Source: Leucogyrophana mollusca
Lineage: Eukaryota; Basidiomycota; Agaricomycetes; Boletales
Reading direction: 5' to 3'
DNA: 64,000 bases
NCBI GenBank assembly: GCA_021014945.1
Contig: MU266410.1
Span: 44,997-108,996, forward strand
Under the pieces are notes generated by a model. It was not told where the DNA came from. It worked only from the letters and a program-made list of their open reading frames with translations, and made no database searches. Shown in pieces: positions 21,603 to 32,860 of the stretch. The translations under genes and the position numbers were made by a program. Every line of letters begins with the position of its first letter. Position 1 is the stretch's first letter.

Positions 21603-22196
21603 ATTGCTAAGTCGTGGACTTGTACTGGCGTTAAGTTTGTGGAGAAGTCTTCCTGTCCATAACATATTTTATGTGTTGTCTTTACTTTGATATATGTGAT
21701 TGGACAACAATATCAACCATCTAGGCTAGGTATTCAACTGCATAGCTTCATAAGTTCAAGGAGAGGTAGGCGTGTGCTCATGGCGTTGATACCAGTCTAC
21801 CCTTGACATACCATGGAAAATAACCACTCTGGGCTCAGGAATTGAGACCTCAAATTAGCTCGGGGCAGGTTGGGTTTGAAGCATCAATCATACATTTGAC
21901 CTACTACCTCCTAGGGCCTTTGATGGGATCTTTAGATGCGGACGTATCATGCAGGTTGTCGCGTTGTCACGTTGACGTCGAATGTGGACACAGGCAGAAT
22001 ACTAAACAGGAGAGGCGTGTGGGGATTGTGTGCTGGTATTATGGGGATGGGCAACCAAAAAAAAATCGCGACCGGCCTATGGCTGTGAAGCTCATACAAG
22101 ATGGCAAATCTCCACACAACTGGCGGGATATAGCGAACTGGGGACGATAGTGGGCAGTTTTTTGCCCTCGCCAGTGATGTAGTTAGGCTCTGATGA
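21603..22196. other. Convergent intergenic region
   Basis: Between CHS7 (rightwards) and secreted protein 3 (leftwards). No gene seen; the open frame at 21842-22150 has no recognisable features. Confidence 0.45.
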
Positions 22197-22562
22197 TTAA
22201 TTTACAATCAGCGCAGGCAACAATGTAATGAGTGCTGAGCACTTACTTAGCTCCTTTTCACACTTGCCATTCTTGTAATCATGGTAGAAAGAGTACTGGA
22301 AACGACCTGCACCACTGAAGTGGAGAGAGCGAATCTTGTCGTTCATCGCGGAATAGTCGCCATTGAACACGACCGTGTAGCATGCACCGGTCGTCACTTG
22401 GCTGCTCGGATACGTTTCGCAAAATCCTCCGAGGTTTTTACCGGTGCACATCTTGATATAAGCGCCAGCCCTGGCTTCGGGTATGACTGACCTCTCGGCG
22501 GGCATGGCACCAACGAAGGTGGCGGTGAAAAGGGTAGCGATAGCGGCGGCTGAGAAGAGCAT
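22197..22562 (-). CDS. Small secreted protein 3 (beta/gamma-crystallin-like)
   Basis: Starts MLFSAAAIATLFTATFVGAM at 22562, a clear signal peptide followed by a propeptide-like RSVIPEARAG. The mature part reads YIKMCTGKNLGGFCETYPSS, GACYTVVFNGDYSAMNDKIR, SLHFSGAGRFQYSFYHDYKN and GKCEKEL. The order of Cys and aromatic positions (K-M-C..GGFCETY...CYTV...KIRSLHF..FYHD...C) resembles a Greek-key, beta/gamma-crystallin-like small secreted protein. It has about four Cys in the mature part. Exon 1 probably ends at the GTAAGT donor near 22251. A short second exon at about 22190 would end the protein a few residues later, so the stop at 22197 is not certain. Extracellular role unknown; KxxSLxF...FY links it loosely to secreted proteins 1 and 2. 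Confidence 0.75.
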   Translation of the reverse strand: MLFSAAAIATLFTATFVGAMPAERSVIPEARAGAYIKMCTGKNLGGFCETYPSSQVTTGACYTVVFNGDYSAMNDKIRSLHFSGAGRFQYSFYHDYKNGKCEKELSKCSALITLLPALIVN

Positions 22563-23458
22563 TATAATCTTATGGAATTGGAGGAGGTGAACGCTGGATC
22601 GGAGACAAAATGGATGTGCCAGTAACCTGTAACCTGAGGTTGGTGAAAGATTAATTTGAATGGGTCTGAGGTAGCTCGAACTTGGAAACGAGCTGAAGGG
22701 GTGAGAATGGCCAGGTCAAATCGCATCTTTTATATGATATTCCACCGAGGCTAGCCCCGGGGCAGGTGGGCAGTGTGATCCTTCATATCTGCCAAATGCC
22801 ACTTGGCCGGTGTGGGTCGAGGAACTGTAAGTTGAGGACAACATTGGTGGGTGCCTGGAGGGGAGGCGGCAGTGCTAAGGAAAATCCCGAGCTCCGAAGG
22901 CCTGTCAGATCTGTCCGCCCGAGTCTACTATTAAAGTGGACTCTGATGAGTAGCACTCGGCTGTGCTCGCCACTGGTCGGGCTCAAGCACCGTTGACCCC
23001 ACATGGCTCACCGAACGGTTTGCTCGGTACTCCACGTGTCGTCAATTTATCGTCCGGGTCTTTCGACCGTTTAACCGTTCCTGAAGACGTCCACAAGCTT
23101 GCTAACTGAACGCCAGACATCCCATCATCTAAAACCTAAAATCTTGATTACGCAGTGCAATAGCCCAAAGCAACACAGAGAAGCATGAGTCGACGTGTAA
23201 ACCGGGTAGGAGGGATGTCGATGGTATCTAGGTCTATAATCGGCGACTTGCCAAAGGGCATGGGTTGAGGGTACGCGAAAGAAAGATAATTATGAATGGG
23301 CAACAGATGGAGGGGAATCAGGGAGGACAAACCAAAAGAGCGTGGAACACGGAGCTACTCGCGCTGCCGGCAAAAGAAGGGAACGAAAGACAGCATAAGT
23401 ACATACAAACAAACAAATGACCTTGAGGTAAAGGAGGCTGATAAGGCGCAGTGGATGG
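22563..23458. other. Promoter and intergenic stretch
   Basis: Upstream of secreted protein 3 and downstream of the Ser/Pro-rich gene. No gene or repeat recognised. Confidence 0.45.
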
Positions 23459-24533
23459 TCAGGGCGTATTCAGATCAGGAACGAGGCGCTGTGTGATCGT
23501 CGGTGTGATCTCAATGCAGACCCAGTCCTCGTCGGACGAACCTCTTCCCATTCGACGCACGACATTCGTACACTTGGACTTCTCGCTGCCAGACGGAGAG
23601 GTTGGTGGCGATGTACCAAGTGGCGAGTCGCAGCTGGCCGTACTTGAACCCGAAAGAGGGGAGATGGGAGACGAGAGGACGTCGGGGCGGCGTTTCTTGA
23701 GGCGTCGACGTGGGCTACTGGGAGGAGTCACAGGAGATGCACCACTCCGTAAGGTATCCACCTTGTGAAATGTCGGGTCCTCGGATTCATACCCCTTGTC
23801 AAAACGTGCCACCTCTATGTAGTTGGATGTCGACGTCGTTGTGGTGGAAAAACGCGACTTCTAATATACTCGCCATTTAGTGGGTGAAGAGGATGATCTG
23901 AAATAAACGGACCAAGTTGGCAGGTTCGTATGCTGTTACACGATCTTCACAATACCCCTCGTCCACGACACGCCGTGATTCGTTCGGTACCCTGCCAAAT
24001 GTTGACCCAGCTTTAAACGACGGCTCTACATCGAGCCGGTCAAAGCATGAATAGTGGTGAGGCGTTTTACGCTTCATAGGGACCGCCGGGTCTCGCAAGT
24101 AGACGTCCAATCCACCTAATGTGGAAGATGCAAGCGTGTTTGAGTGCTTGTGCTGGCTGAACTGCTTAGAGTTCCTAGGAACGCGGTGCAAGAACGCCTT
24201 GAACGCGTCCTGGAACGTTGCCATCGTCGCAGAATTCTCGCCAAATGTCTCTGCGTCTTCATTGACGGGAACCACTTGAGAGTAATCCTCGTCGAAGGGA
24301 TCTGGGCTGGCCTCTCGTCGTTGATGCTCTCCACGGGAGTCGAGGAGGCGCGCCCCGGAGAATGTGACCATTCCATCATCTGGATCCCACATCGCCGCAA
24401 ACGTCAGAGCAGACTTTGGTGGAACTACGTCTGACCAATGGCGGTCTTGAGAGCCCCTGCTACTAGTGGGCGTACTGAAATTGCTGGTATTATCGAGGGA
24501 GAGGAATAACTGTGGTGCCGAAAAGTGATGCAT
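23459..24533 (-). CDS. Uncharacterised Ser/Pro-rich protein
   Basis: Two exons: 24533-23913 and 23860-23459, separated by a 52-nt intron (GTCCGT...TATTAG). This gives about 341 residues. The N-terminal half has acidic stretches (FDEDYSQVVPVNEDAE) and a possible helix (FQDAFKAFLHRVPRN). The C-terminal half holds a basic/proline cluster (TPPSSPRRRLKKRRPD) with many SP/TP sites, then ends SSDEDWVCIEITPTITQRL and a short tail. The SP/TP clusters suggest a phosphorylated, largely disordered protein, and the RRRLKKRR block could be a nuclear localisation signal; both are inference. I do not recognise a domain. Confidence 0.6.
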
Positions 24534-26203
24534 TAGGATACGAAGAGGGGCGGCGGGTTTAAGAGCGGCGATATGTCCTTACTTTACTCCTTCCGCTGGA
24601 AGTAGAACTCGGGGATTCTGGCACACTGTAGCCCACCATGATTACTGTGCTCGGAGGTTAGACTCGTGTGTCGCACGGTATGACAAAAATTGGGCTGTTC
24701 TTGGCGTCCAGGCGACAAAAGCTGCGCGATAGCATGTCAGCATGAGGACTTCCCGGAAGTGGGATACGAAAAGCACTTACACAGTATGACGGTCGTCGTA
24801 TGCCTGCACACGCACGAGGGATATGATGCCCTAAGAAAGGGGAAAAGAGAAAGCTAACGCGGAGGACAAGAGCGTTATATAAACAGTCGATCACTTCCTC
24901 TTCCCCTCTTTTCCTCGTGCATCAGATTCGGGAGAAGACTGGACATACCAGGAAATACCCCCCTGCTTCTGTGGGAAATGGCTCGCGTTGCTGTGCTCTG
25001 TCTGTCATGGAGAGGAATGAAAGTCACGTGAAGCGGATGTAAGTGCACATGGAATGTCCGTCTGCCCCATGCGTGAGCGGCGTGGTCGAAGGCCTTCGAA
25101 GACACGAGCCCTGGTAAATCACCGCGAAATCGAAAATGGACCCTAGGGATAGGCCGCGCTGGATTCATGGATCTCAAAATCCAACGATGAACGCTAGAGG
25201 ACATCGAGGTGCGTTATGTAGGGGTTTACTAGTCAAAGACTTGTCGAGCTTCTCTTGAGACGGGGTTTCATTTTGGGAATCTGACGATATGACGAGAAAG
25301 CAAAAGGTCCCGAGGGGGTGCCTCGTGTAAACCACAAAACGCAAAAATAAGAAAGTTTGCGGAGCATACAGTAATGACGACCTTGGAAGATATTTATCCA
25401 GCCTCAAGGACGGGGTGATATCGCTTGTCGTATGTAGATTGTGCGCCCCTGCATTGTCATGCTAACACGACTGCGAGAAGACTTCTGGGGATACCGGTGA
25501 AAACGCAGATCAGTTGTAGAGAGACGATTATAGTGCTCACCAGGGCGAACATGCTTGAATGGTGCCCGAGTCCGAGACTCGGTGTCTGTCATCCTGTGAA
25601 CAGCGGACACCATTGCGTCCACTCTCCCAGAGCTTTCATGAAAGACTCCTTACTACTTCAGGGCAGTCATATCCATCTACTTACCACGCACTGCGTCCCA
25701 TGAATATTGATCTGGTGAGTGAAACAAGAAATTTGCCTTGACGGAAGGAGAAGGTCAAAGGAACGACTGTCTTCCTTGGCATCTTTGGTCTGCCTACGGG
25801 AGACTAGGAGAAGGTTGCAAAACTGTCTCAGCCTAGGATTTTGTTCGATTCGGTATGACAGGGGAGGGTTGCATGACAAGAGGGCAGGAGCTAGGACGGT
25901 CCCGTGGATTTATGGGTATTTTTATTACATTAGAACGAGGTGGCACCTTTGAGCTACGAGCCAGCCATAAGTATGTCTGAAGCTTTGGGCTTTGGTTCTT
26001 TGTTGTCGGGGGTCAGACGGGACTTGTGCGTGTGATAGTAGGACGCGACCAAATCGGAAAAACACAGCTTGGCTTCACCCAACGGACACCCAGCACCGCA
26101 AACTCGAAACCGTTCACGAAAGTTTGCTGGTATTCCATTAACAAAAGGCCTCTTGATATCTATACCCGCCTTTACGTTCAGCAAAGCTTGATTCTGGAAT
26201 GCG
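24534..26203. other. Long divergent intergenic region
   Basis: 1.67 kb between the divergent Ser/Pro-rich gene and VPS74. Open frames here (for example 24658-24894, 24875-25204 and 25404-25622, minus) have no motif, splice pattern or codon regularity that I can support. No repeats recognised. Confidence 0.45.
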
Positions 26204-27668
26204 ATGACTTCCACCGGTGGTCTTTCTAGACGGAGAGTTGGAGCAGCTTCCTCATCATCAGCCACCTCGGACGATGCTGCGGCGCCTAGCTGGTCGACTA
26301 ACGGCGCCAGCTCGAATGGCCCTGTCGCTTCACATGCGGGCTCGGCATTCGAAGGCGGGAACAAGGTTGCTTTTGACCCTCGCGACCTGGACAGAGATAA
26401 TGAAGAGAACCGCACCGGAGGCAAGATGCCGCGCCTTACGATCATGGAGGAAGTCCTTCTATTAGGCTTGAAAGATAAACATGTACGTGGTGTTGTGATT
26501 CGTGCGCTTTGTCCGGTTGGCTGTAGCGCCGTGCATATTGTCGCAAAGCTCTGGTTGGCGTCCGCAGCACAGCTGGTGCTCGGAGCCACCTTCTCAGTTT
26601 CTATAGCCTAGGGAACGCTGCAACACAATCATTTCTGCGTTCTGAATTTCACTTGAGACTATGGTCTGATATCTCCTTTCTTCTCAGGGCTATCTTTCAT
26701 TCTGGAATGATAGCATCTCATACGCCTTACGAGGATGCATTCTCATCGAACTCGCCCTCCGTCGTCGGATTGCACTCGTGAAAGATGCAAACCGGCGGAG
26801 AAACCCCCTCCCAGACCGACTCGTTGAAGTTCTCGATGACAGACAGACAGGAGAGACTATACTTGATGAGACGCTGAAAATGATGAAGGCCCAAGAAGCC
26901 GACAGAATCTCGATAAACGGATGGATTGATTTGCTAAGTGGTAAGTCTATCGATGCCTAGGGTCTTTTCGAGACGGCGCATCGCGTGCATATGTCATCCA
27001 CGAGTTTCGTCCGCCTGTCCGCATGCTTTCGTCGTTATGGAGCCACACTGACACATGTTCTTTTAGGCGAAACATGGAATGTCATGAAAATCGGATACCA
27101 GCTCAAACAAGTGCGTGAGCGCCTTGCAAAAGGACTCGTAGACAAAGGGGTTCTGCGCACTGAGAAACGGAACTTCCTGCTTTTCGACATGGCCACGCAT
27201 CCAGTCGCGGATGTCCGGACCAAAGACGCGATAATCACGCGTGTTGTGTCTCTCCTTACCGCAACCACCTCCACTGTCCCTCCAGCCGCGCTAGGCAAAG
27301 AAGGCACCCAGTGTCGGGTCACACGCGCCGTCTGTCTCGCATGTGCCGCTTATGCTGCTAGCGTGCTAGACAATGCCTTTGGTCGACTCACATACGAAGA
27401 CCGGGAATCTGCGTTTCAGCGGTGCGACGAAGTGCTCGCCGAGTTTGCGTGCTGGCCTTTCGGGAGCGCATCAGGACCTGGGACGGCCAGCGGGCGAAGA
27501 CGAGAGGCAGTGAAGATCGGGATGGGGAGCAGCGTGCCGAGCGGACGGGAGAGCGTACTTGGCCTGCTGCAGGAAGTCAAGCGGGAGATGAACGGGGAGG
27601 AGGACCTCGGGTTCGAGCTGATCGCCGGGGTGCTGGAGGTTCTTTCGAAATTAGACTCACTTTTGTGA
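26204..27668 (+). CDS. VPS74: Vps74/GOLPH3, PI4P-binding Golgi glycosyltransferase adaptor
   Basis: Three exons: 26204-26482, 26688-26940 and 27067-27668, about 378 residues. A low-complexity N-terminus ([20 protein letters not shown]) leads to the GPP34 domain: [130 protein letters not shown], then a C-terminal helical part with [11 protein letters not shown]. The [11 protein letters not shown] segment and the LxxQVRERLxKGLVDKGxLRTEK block are diagnostic. The family binds Golgi PI4P and coat proteins to retain glycosyltransferases. The minus-strand open frame across exon 1 is antisense only. Confidence 0.95.
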
Positions 27669-28394
27669 AGGGACACTGTACATAGGCTTGGGGCCTTGCA
27701 CACATTGTCTCCCCTTGGGTTCCCACTGTCCATAGTCCGGCCCATCTACCATTAGCTCGTTCCTTTGTTTTGTTGACACGCGACACCGCCGCAATTTTCG
27801 GCGGTCAGCGTCTTTATTCCGCTGACATCAAGCTTAACATTATTCTGCTACGCAACCACATGCATCCCGGTCGCGTTGACGCGGTGCCACCGCGTTGCAA
27901 CTTGAAGGTCTCCCTCAAAAATTTCGTGGCGTGCAGCCAAGGGCGAAGATCACGTATTTACTCACCTTGGCGACGTTCGGCTCCTTGAAAGGATCTGGCA
28001 ACAAAGTACCTTTCGGACAGCAACAGGTAAAAATCCGCAGGTTTACTCGAGGATTCACCCTGGGTTGCCCTGCTTTCGATATATTCCTCATCTTTCTACC
28101 CTGAACGGTGAGCACAGAAGAACGGCAAGCAAAGCACTCTGACGATAATTCCTCTCGAAACGGATCTCGACCGCACGCCAACTCTCCCCTGGAACAATTA
28201 GAGCTGACGGAATTTGTTCCAATTGCAGTGTAGATTTTTACGACGGGCGGATAACTTATTACTGAACCCTGGCTCAACCCTGAGTTCTTTACGCGACTCG
28301 CCCTGGCGACTGCTCCGTCCCCTCGCTTTTTAACCTTCGGTATCGGCCTCTACATACGTTCCCCCCTCTCTCTAACCACGCTCCTTGCCCCCAA
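27669..28394. promoter_or_regulatory. Intergenic with pyrimidine-rich leader before the G-alpha gene
   Basis: No gene seen. The 50 bp before the G-alpha ATG are pyrimidine-rich (CCCCCCTCTCTCT-type run at about 28360), as is common at fungal core promoters and transcription starts. Confidence 0.5.
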
Positions 28395-30228
28395 ATGGTC
28401 TTCCATCATGATGCCACGGACCCCCTAGCAGTGATCACCGCTCCGCCAGCCAACGAAACAGCAGAAGAACGAGCAGCACGAGAGGAGCGAGAGGCGGAGG
28501 CGCAGAGAATCAGCGATGCAATAGATGCGGAGATTCATGCTGACAAGATGGCTCGGAAGAAACGCGAGGGAGTTGTTAAAATCCTTTTACTTGGCCAGAG
28601 CGAGAGCGGTGAGCTTGTGTGATTACCACAAACACCATTTCTAAACCCTTGCATAGGCAAATCAACAACGTTAAAGAGTATGTCTGCCCTCTTTTTTTCA
28701 CTCCTGTTTCGGGTACTTGACGTTTTTGAAGACTTCCGCATGAAGTATGCCCATGATAAATGGATAGAAGAACGCGCTTCATGGCGTACAGTCATACACT
28801 TCAACCTCGTCCGAGCCATCAACATCATCCTCGACGCCGTTCAGCAAGAAATATCTGGCGTGCCACTTGAAGACGAAGTCCAGGATCCCAGTCTCCGTCC
28901 CCTTGCATTCACAAACGAGCACCGTCGGCTCGGACTTCGTCTCGGCCCACTCCGCGGTGTGGAGAGTGACCTCAAACGTCTGCTCGGAGCTAACCCGACT
29001 GAGTCCCGGCCTTCATCGCGTGGGGGTTCGCCTTCTCCCACCGATGCTTTGAAACCTCCTCAAGAATTTTCGGTTCGCTCTTGGAATCTCCGTAATGTTC
29101 TTCAAGCACCTCGTCTAGATCGATCGAAGCGCACTGGCAAGCAGGATGGAGTTGACCTGAACGATGTCACGGAGGTTATCGCCGGCTGTAAGGACGATAT
29201 GGTTGCTCTCTGGACCGACGGTATTGTACGCGAAGTGCTAAGTAGGCGTCGTATCAAACTCGACGATTCGGCCACCTTGTAAGTTGCTGGGTGTGTTCTT
29301 TCGTGCCCGTTCTAACATCTCGCAGCTTCCTCGGCCAGCTTCCACGACTGTCTGACCGAGGTTATGTACCAACAGACGAGGACATCTTACGAGCTCGACT
29401 GCGCACCGTAGACATCCAAGAACATGAACTTCAAATGGGTGGAGGTGAGTTGAACGGGTTTTGGTGGAATCCTGTCCCTAACCAGCTCTGTCGACAGACA
29501 GCGATGGGCGACAGAATTGGATAATTTATGATGTCGGGGGTTCTCGGACACAGGTGGGCCGATATGCTTTTCTTCGTATCGCCGAGTCTTAAAGCTACCC
29601 CTTTGCAGCGTGCTGCATGGCTACCGTATTTCGATCAAGTCAACGCCGTCATCTTCCTGGCCCCTATATCCTGCTTCGATGAAAAACTCACTGAGGACCC
29701 CAGGGTCAACCGCCTCGAGGATTCCTTCATTCTGTGGAAGGCGGTCTGTTCGTCGAAGCTTCTGACCAACACCACACTCATTATGTTTTTGAACAAAATT
29801 GACCTTCTGGAGAAAAAGATCGCAAGCGGTGTTGTAGTCAAGCAGCATCTCCCAAGTTATGGGGATCGCCCGAATGAGACTGGAGCTGTTGTCAAATGTG
29901 TGTCGCCTTGTCCGTTGTGCCGTTTGTCTTGGTTTGCTAAAAGACGCTTGTACTACAGACCTTCGACAAAAATTCAAGGACACTGTTAAGCAATGCTCGC
30001 CTGAGCCGCGAGCCTGTCATGTGTACCCCACGTCTGTGACTGTGAGTTACTCAGTTTTCCTCCAATGTTACCAATTTAATTGTTCTCCCAGGACCCGAAA
30101 ACCACGGCAGTCACCCTGTTATCAGGTTCGTTAGTTATCGACTGCCGTGGCGGCCTTCTCTTCTGACTTGCTTCACAGTCCGCGATGGAATCCTACGAGA
30201 ACACCTAAAGAGGGCGAATTTTGTTTAA
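28395..30228 (+). CDS. Heterotrimeric G protein alpha subunit, divergent expanded type
   Basis: Starts MVFHHDATDPLAV. Exon 1 ends within the P-loop, a 21-nt exon (28657-28677) completes it, and exon 3 begins at 28732: VVKILLLGQSESG-KSTTLKN-FRMKYA. The helical domain is long (547-nt exon), with a Ser/Pro-rich insert (RPSSRGGSPSPTDA). Switch I is ILRARLRTVDIQE (Arg and Thr kept, Gly lost). Switch II is IIYDVGGSRTQRAAW: the catalytic Gln is Ser and the RKKW set is altered. Guanine-base motifs FLNKIDLLEKK and TSVTD are present. The C-terminus is VRDGILREHLKRANFV at 30228. There is no MGxxxC for lipid modification. Large G-alpha families with such changes are known in Agaricomycetes. GTP hydrolysis is probably slow, which is inference. 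Confidence 0.95.
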
Positions 30229-30471
30229 CAGAGCCTGCACGAACACCACGATCACTGGGAGTAGGCTTGTCTATTTTGCTATTGCCCAGCCCTTGCATAT
30301 AAACCCCAGAATCTATGACCTACATCTAATGGCTTCGACGTGCACATCCATTTCATTATCCTGTGTATGTACATATATACTATACTAGGTATCTCTAGAG
30401 TCTACCACCCAAAAGTGTAATACAGTGAACCAATCAGCACAAACCATAATCGCCTCAGTTGTGAGCGAGTC

Positions 30472-32669
30472 TCAGAGGGGTTTCCAACCTTCGCCTGCCG
30501 GCCACTTCAGGTTATCTGCCTGCTTCAGATAATCCGGTAGCACTGCTCCGTTCTTCGCATTGCTCGCTCGCTCGTCCCCCGAACTGTCGTCAGTATCAGG
30601 CGCAGGATGCGGGTCACGGTCGACACCGGCCGCAGCCCACCGACTATCCACCATTAGCCGCTCCTCACCCTCTTCCATCCAGCGCGCACCCGGACCCCCA
30701 AGCTGCGAGTGGTTGACGTACCCCCGCCTGGTAAGCCCCGCTTCCGCTTTATACCGAGCCACATCAAATTTGGGCCGCGCCTTTTGCTGGAGGCTGGTGA
30801 ATGTTCGCTGGAGGTTAGCGATGGGCGACGTGTCGGTTTCACGCGAGAGCGAGAGATGGCGCGAGAGACCTTGGTACGATGCGGTGCGGGCGTGGGTGGG
30901 TGGAAGCGTGGAGGGCGTAGGGACCTCTGTGGACGAGGAGACGGGCGAGAGCTGGACGCTCTCCGGGCGTCGGCGTCTTGGTGGGGGGAGGGGTGGCGTT
31001 GTGGTTGTGGAATGGTGCATCGATTTTGAACGGGAGACTCGCGGAGACGCAGCGAACGGTCCGGAAGCGGAATCAAAGGTATCATTCGATGGGCGTCGAT
31101 CGGGGTGGGTGGGAGGGGCAGGTAGAGAAGAAGCGACGGTCGGAGGCGACGAGTCAACGGTGACGAATGACTGCGCGTTGCTGGTGGTCGAATCTCTGCT
31201 GGGCAGCGCGGGGCGGTAGGCGTTAATGAGGGACGGTGAGAATGGGGCCACTGTCGCGCTGGCGACTTGGTCCAGCGAGGGCGTAGAGCCGGAGCTAGAA
31301 GACGGAGGTGATCTAGGCGTTCTGCGACGGGGTAGCGGGGGAACAACCGGCGCGTCGTCAGAACCGGATGCAGGATAATCCTTGTACGGTTGTTTAGACG
31401 GGCTCAAGCTCCGCGTTCTACTGCTGTCGGACGAGCTAGAAGACGTGCTCTTGAGCACCTGTAGTATACGTTCCTTGTCGAGCTGATCCTCCACTCGTTT
31501 CATGCTTTGACCTTGCTTACTGGCCTCCAAAGACTGCTTCATCAGCTGACTGGTTATGTGACTTGGCTTCGTTGGGACGCGGGGTGGGGCGCTTGGCGGA
31601 TACGTCACGGGGTGCGCGGATGGAGGAAGGGCGGAGGAGGCACGCCGCACAGGCACCGTTAGTGGCGCAGGCTTCCGAGGTATCAACGGAGGGGACTTAG
31701 CATCCCGTCCCCTCTCGTATGGCTCCGCACCGTTGTGTTTATCACGCATCAAGAATGGGTTATGGCTGATTTTTGGTGGCAGTCGAGGAGGGCAGATCGG
31801 CGGCGCGTCCGGGTTCTCAAGGGGTAGCTTTGACTGTTCCAGTGATCGCCTCGTAAAGGGGTTAGTATCTGGAGACGAGGAGCTGGATGAGGTGGGACGT
31901 TGTCGAGGGCAGTCGGGATGAGACGGAGGTACTTGGTAGGGGGCTTGGCGCTTGGCAGGAGATGGTGGCCGAGGCGGGTCTAGTGTTTTGGTGGGAGGGT
32001 GGGCTAGGTGAACGTTGTTGTAAGCGACAGTGACGAGGTGATAAGTTGCAGGCAGTAAAAAAAAGGAAGGCCAGACGCGACAACGTGTTTGAAACAGCAT
32101 TCAGGACGTCCAAGGGTTCGGAACTTACTTTGTACAAAGACAAGGGTTCTATCGACCCCTTTCCCACCTTGAGCATGAATGACCAGGCGTAAGGCAGCAA
32201 AGAACTGGCCGCCAGTGAGGCAATCGGAGTGGAGCATGTTTGGGGAAAAGAATTTCAAGATCTGCAGAGGAACACAGGCATCGGATGAGCTGTAAGTTGC
32301 TCTGTAGACAAAGACACTCACAGAATCGATATCTGAAACTGGAAGGTCTGAGTAACGTCCTCTTAGCCATGCTCTGGCCTCGCGGACCCCTACTATCATG
32401 CGGTCGTAGTAGGCATCGTCGTGGACGGGATTTCGTAGGTCGTCATCGCCTGTAACGGTGAGATCGTTAAGAGATTCTGTATACATTTTATATTCAGCAT
32501 CGTTGAGAGCAGATACGTGCAAAGTTAATGGTCGCATTGTAGACGATTGGCAACAGCACTTTGCAGTGCGCTGCACTGTAGTCTTCTTGCCGGCACCGAC
32601 CCACGTTTCGATGTCCGTTTTGGGATCCCAATTAGCTCTGCCTCCGCTCCTTGCCCGCTGCCACCACAA
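30472..32669 (-). CDS. Proline-rich adaptor-like protein with EH-like N-terminal region
   Basis: Spliced minus-strand gene; the start may be MRPLTLHVSALNDAEYKMYT at 32537 or an upstream Met at 32669. The N-terminal about 110 residues (EARAWLRGRYSDLPVSDIDS-ILKFFSPN...LTGGQFFAALRLVIHAQ) have the helix-loop spacing and the GGQFFAALRLV helix seen in EH/EF-hand-type modules. Introns fall after DIDS (about 60 nt) and after FVQ (about 120 nt, joining to HPPTKTLDPPRPPSP). The remaining 500 or so residues are disordered and proline-rich with many PxxP and RxxPxxP-like motifs (VVPPLPRRRTPRSPP, TPPLPPPRRRRP). The end is conserved-looking (PDYLKQADNLKWPAGEGWKP). This suggests an endocytic or actin scaffold that binds SH3 domains, which is inference. 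Confidence 0.65.
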
Positions 32670-32860
32670 AGCTTCAGCCCAACTTGTACAGACAGTAAAT
32701 TAGCGGACTACGACAAGAAGAAGTGAGCTGGAATTTATGCCTCTATTATTGACCCTCGAACTCGCTGAAACTCTCAGGCCTGAGAACCCGACCCCAGTGG
32801 AGCTCGCACGTCACTCCGTCTTGCAGACATTTGCTCCTCCCCCCATCAAAGATTTGGAAA

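Noticed and set aside
25954..26589. 211-codon minus-strand open frame
   Set aside because: It lies antisense over exon 1 and the promoter of VPS74 and shows no domain.
30560..31346. Plus-strand and alternate-frame open frames over the proline-rich gene
   Set aside because: Shadow frames caused by GC-rich, stop-poor proline/serine codons.
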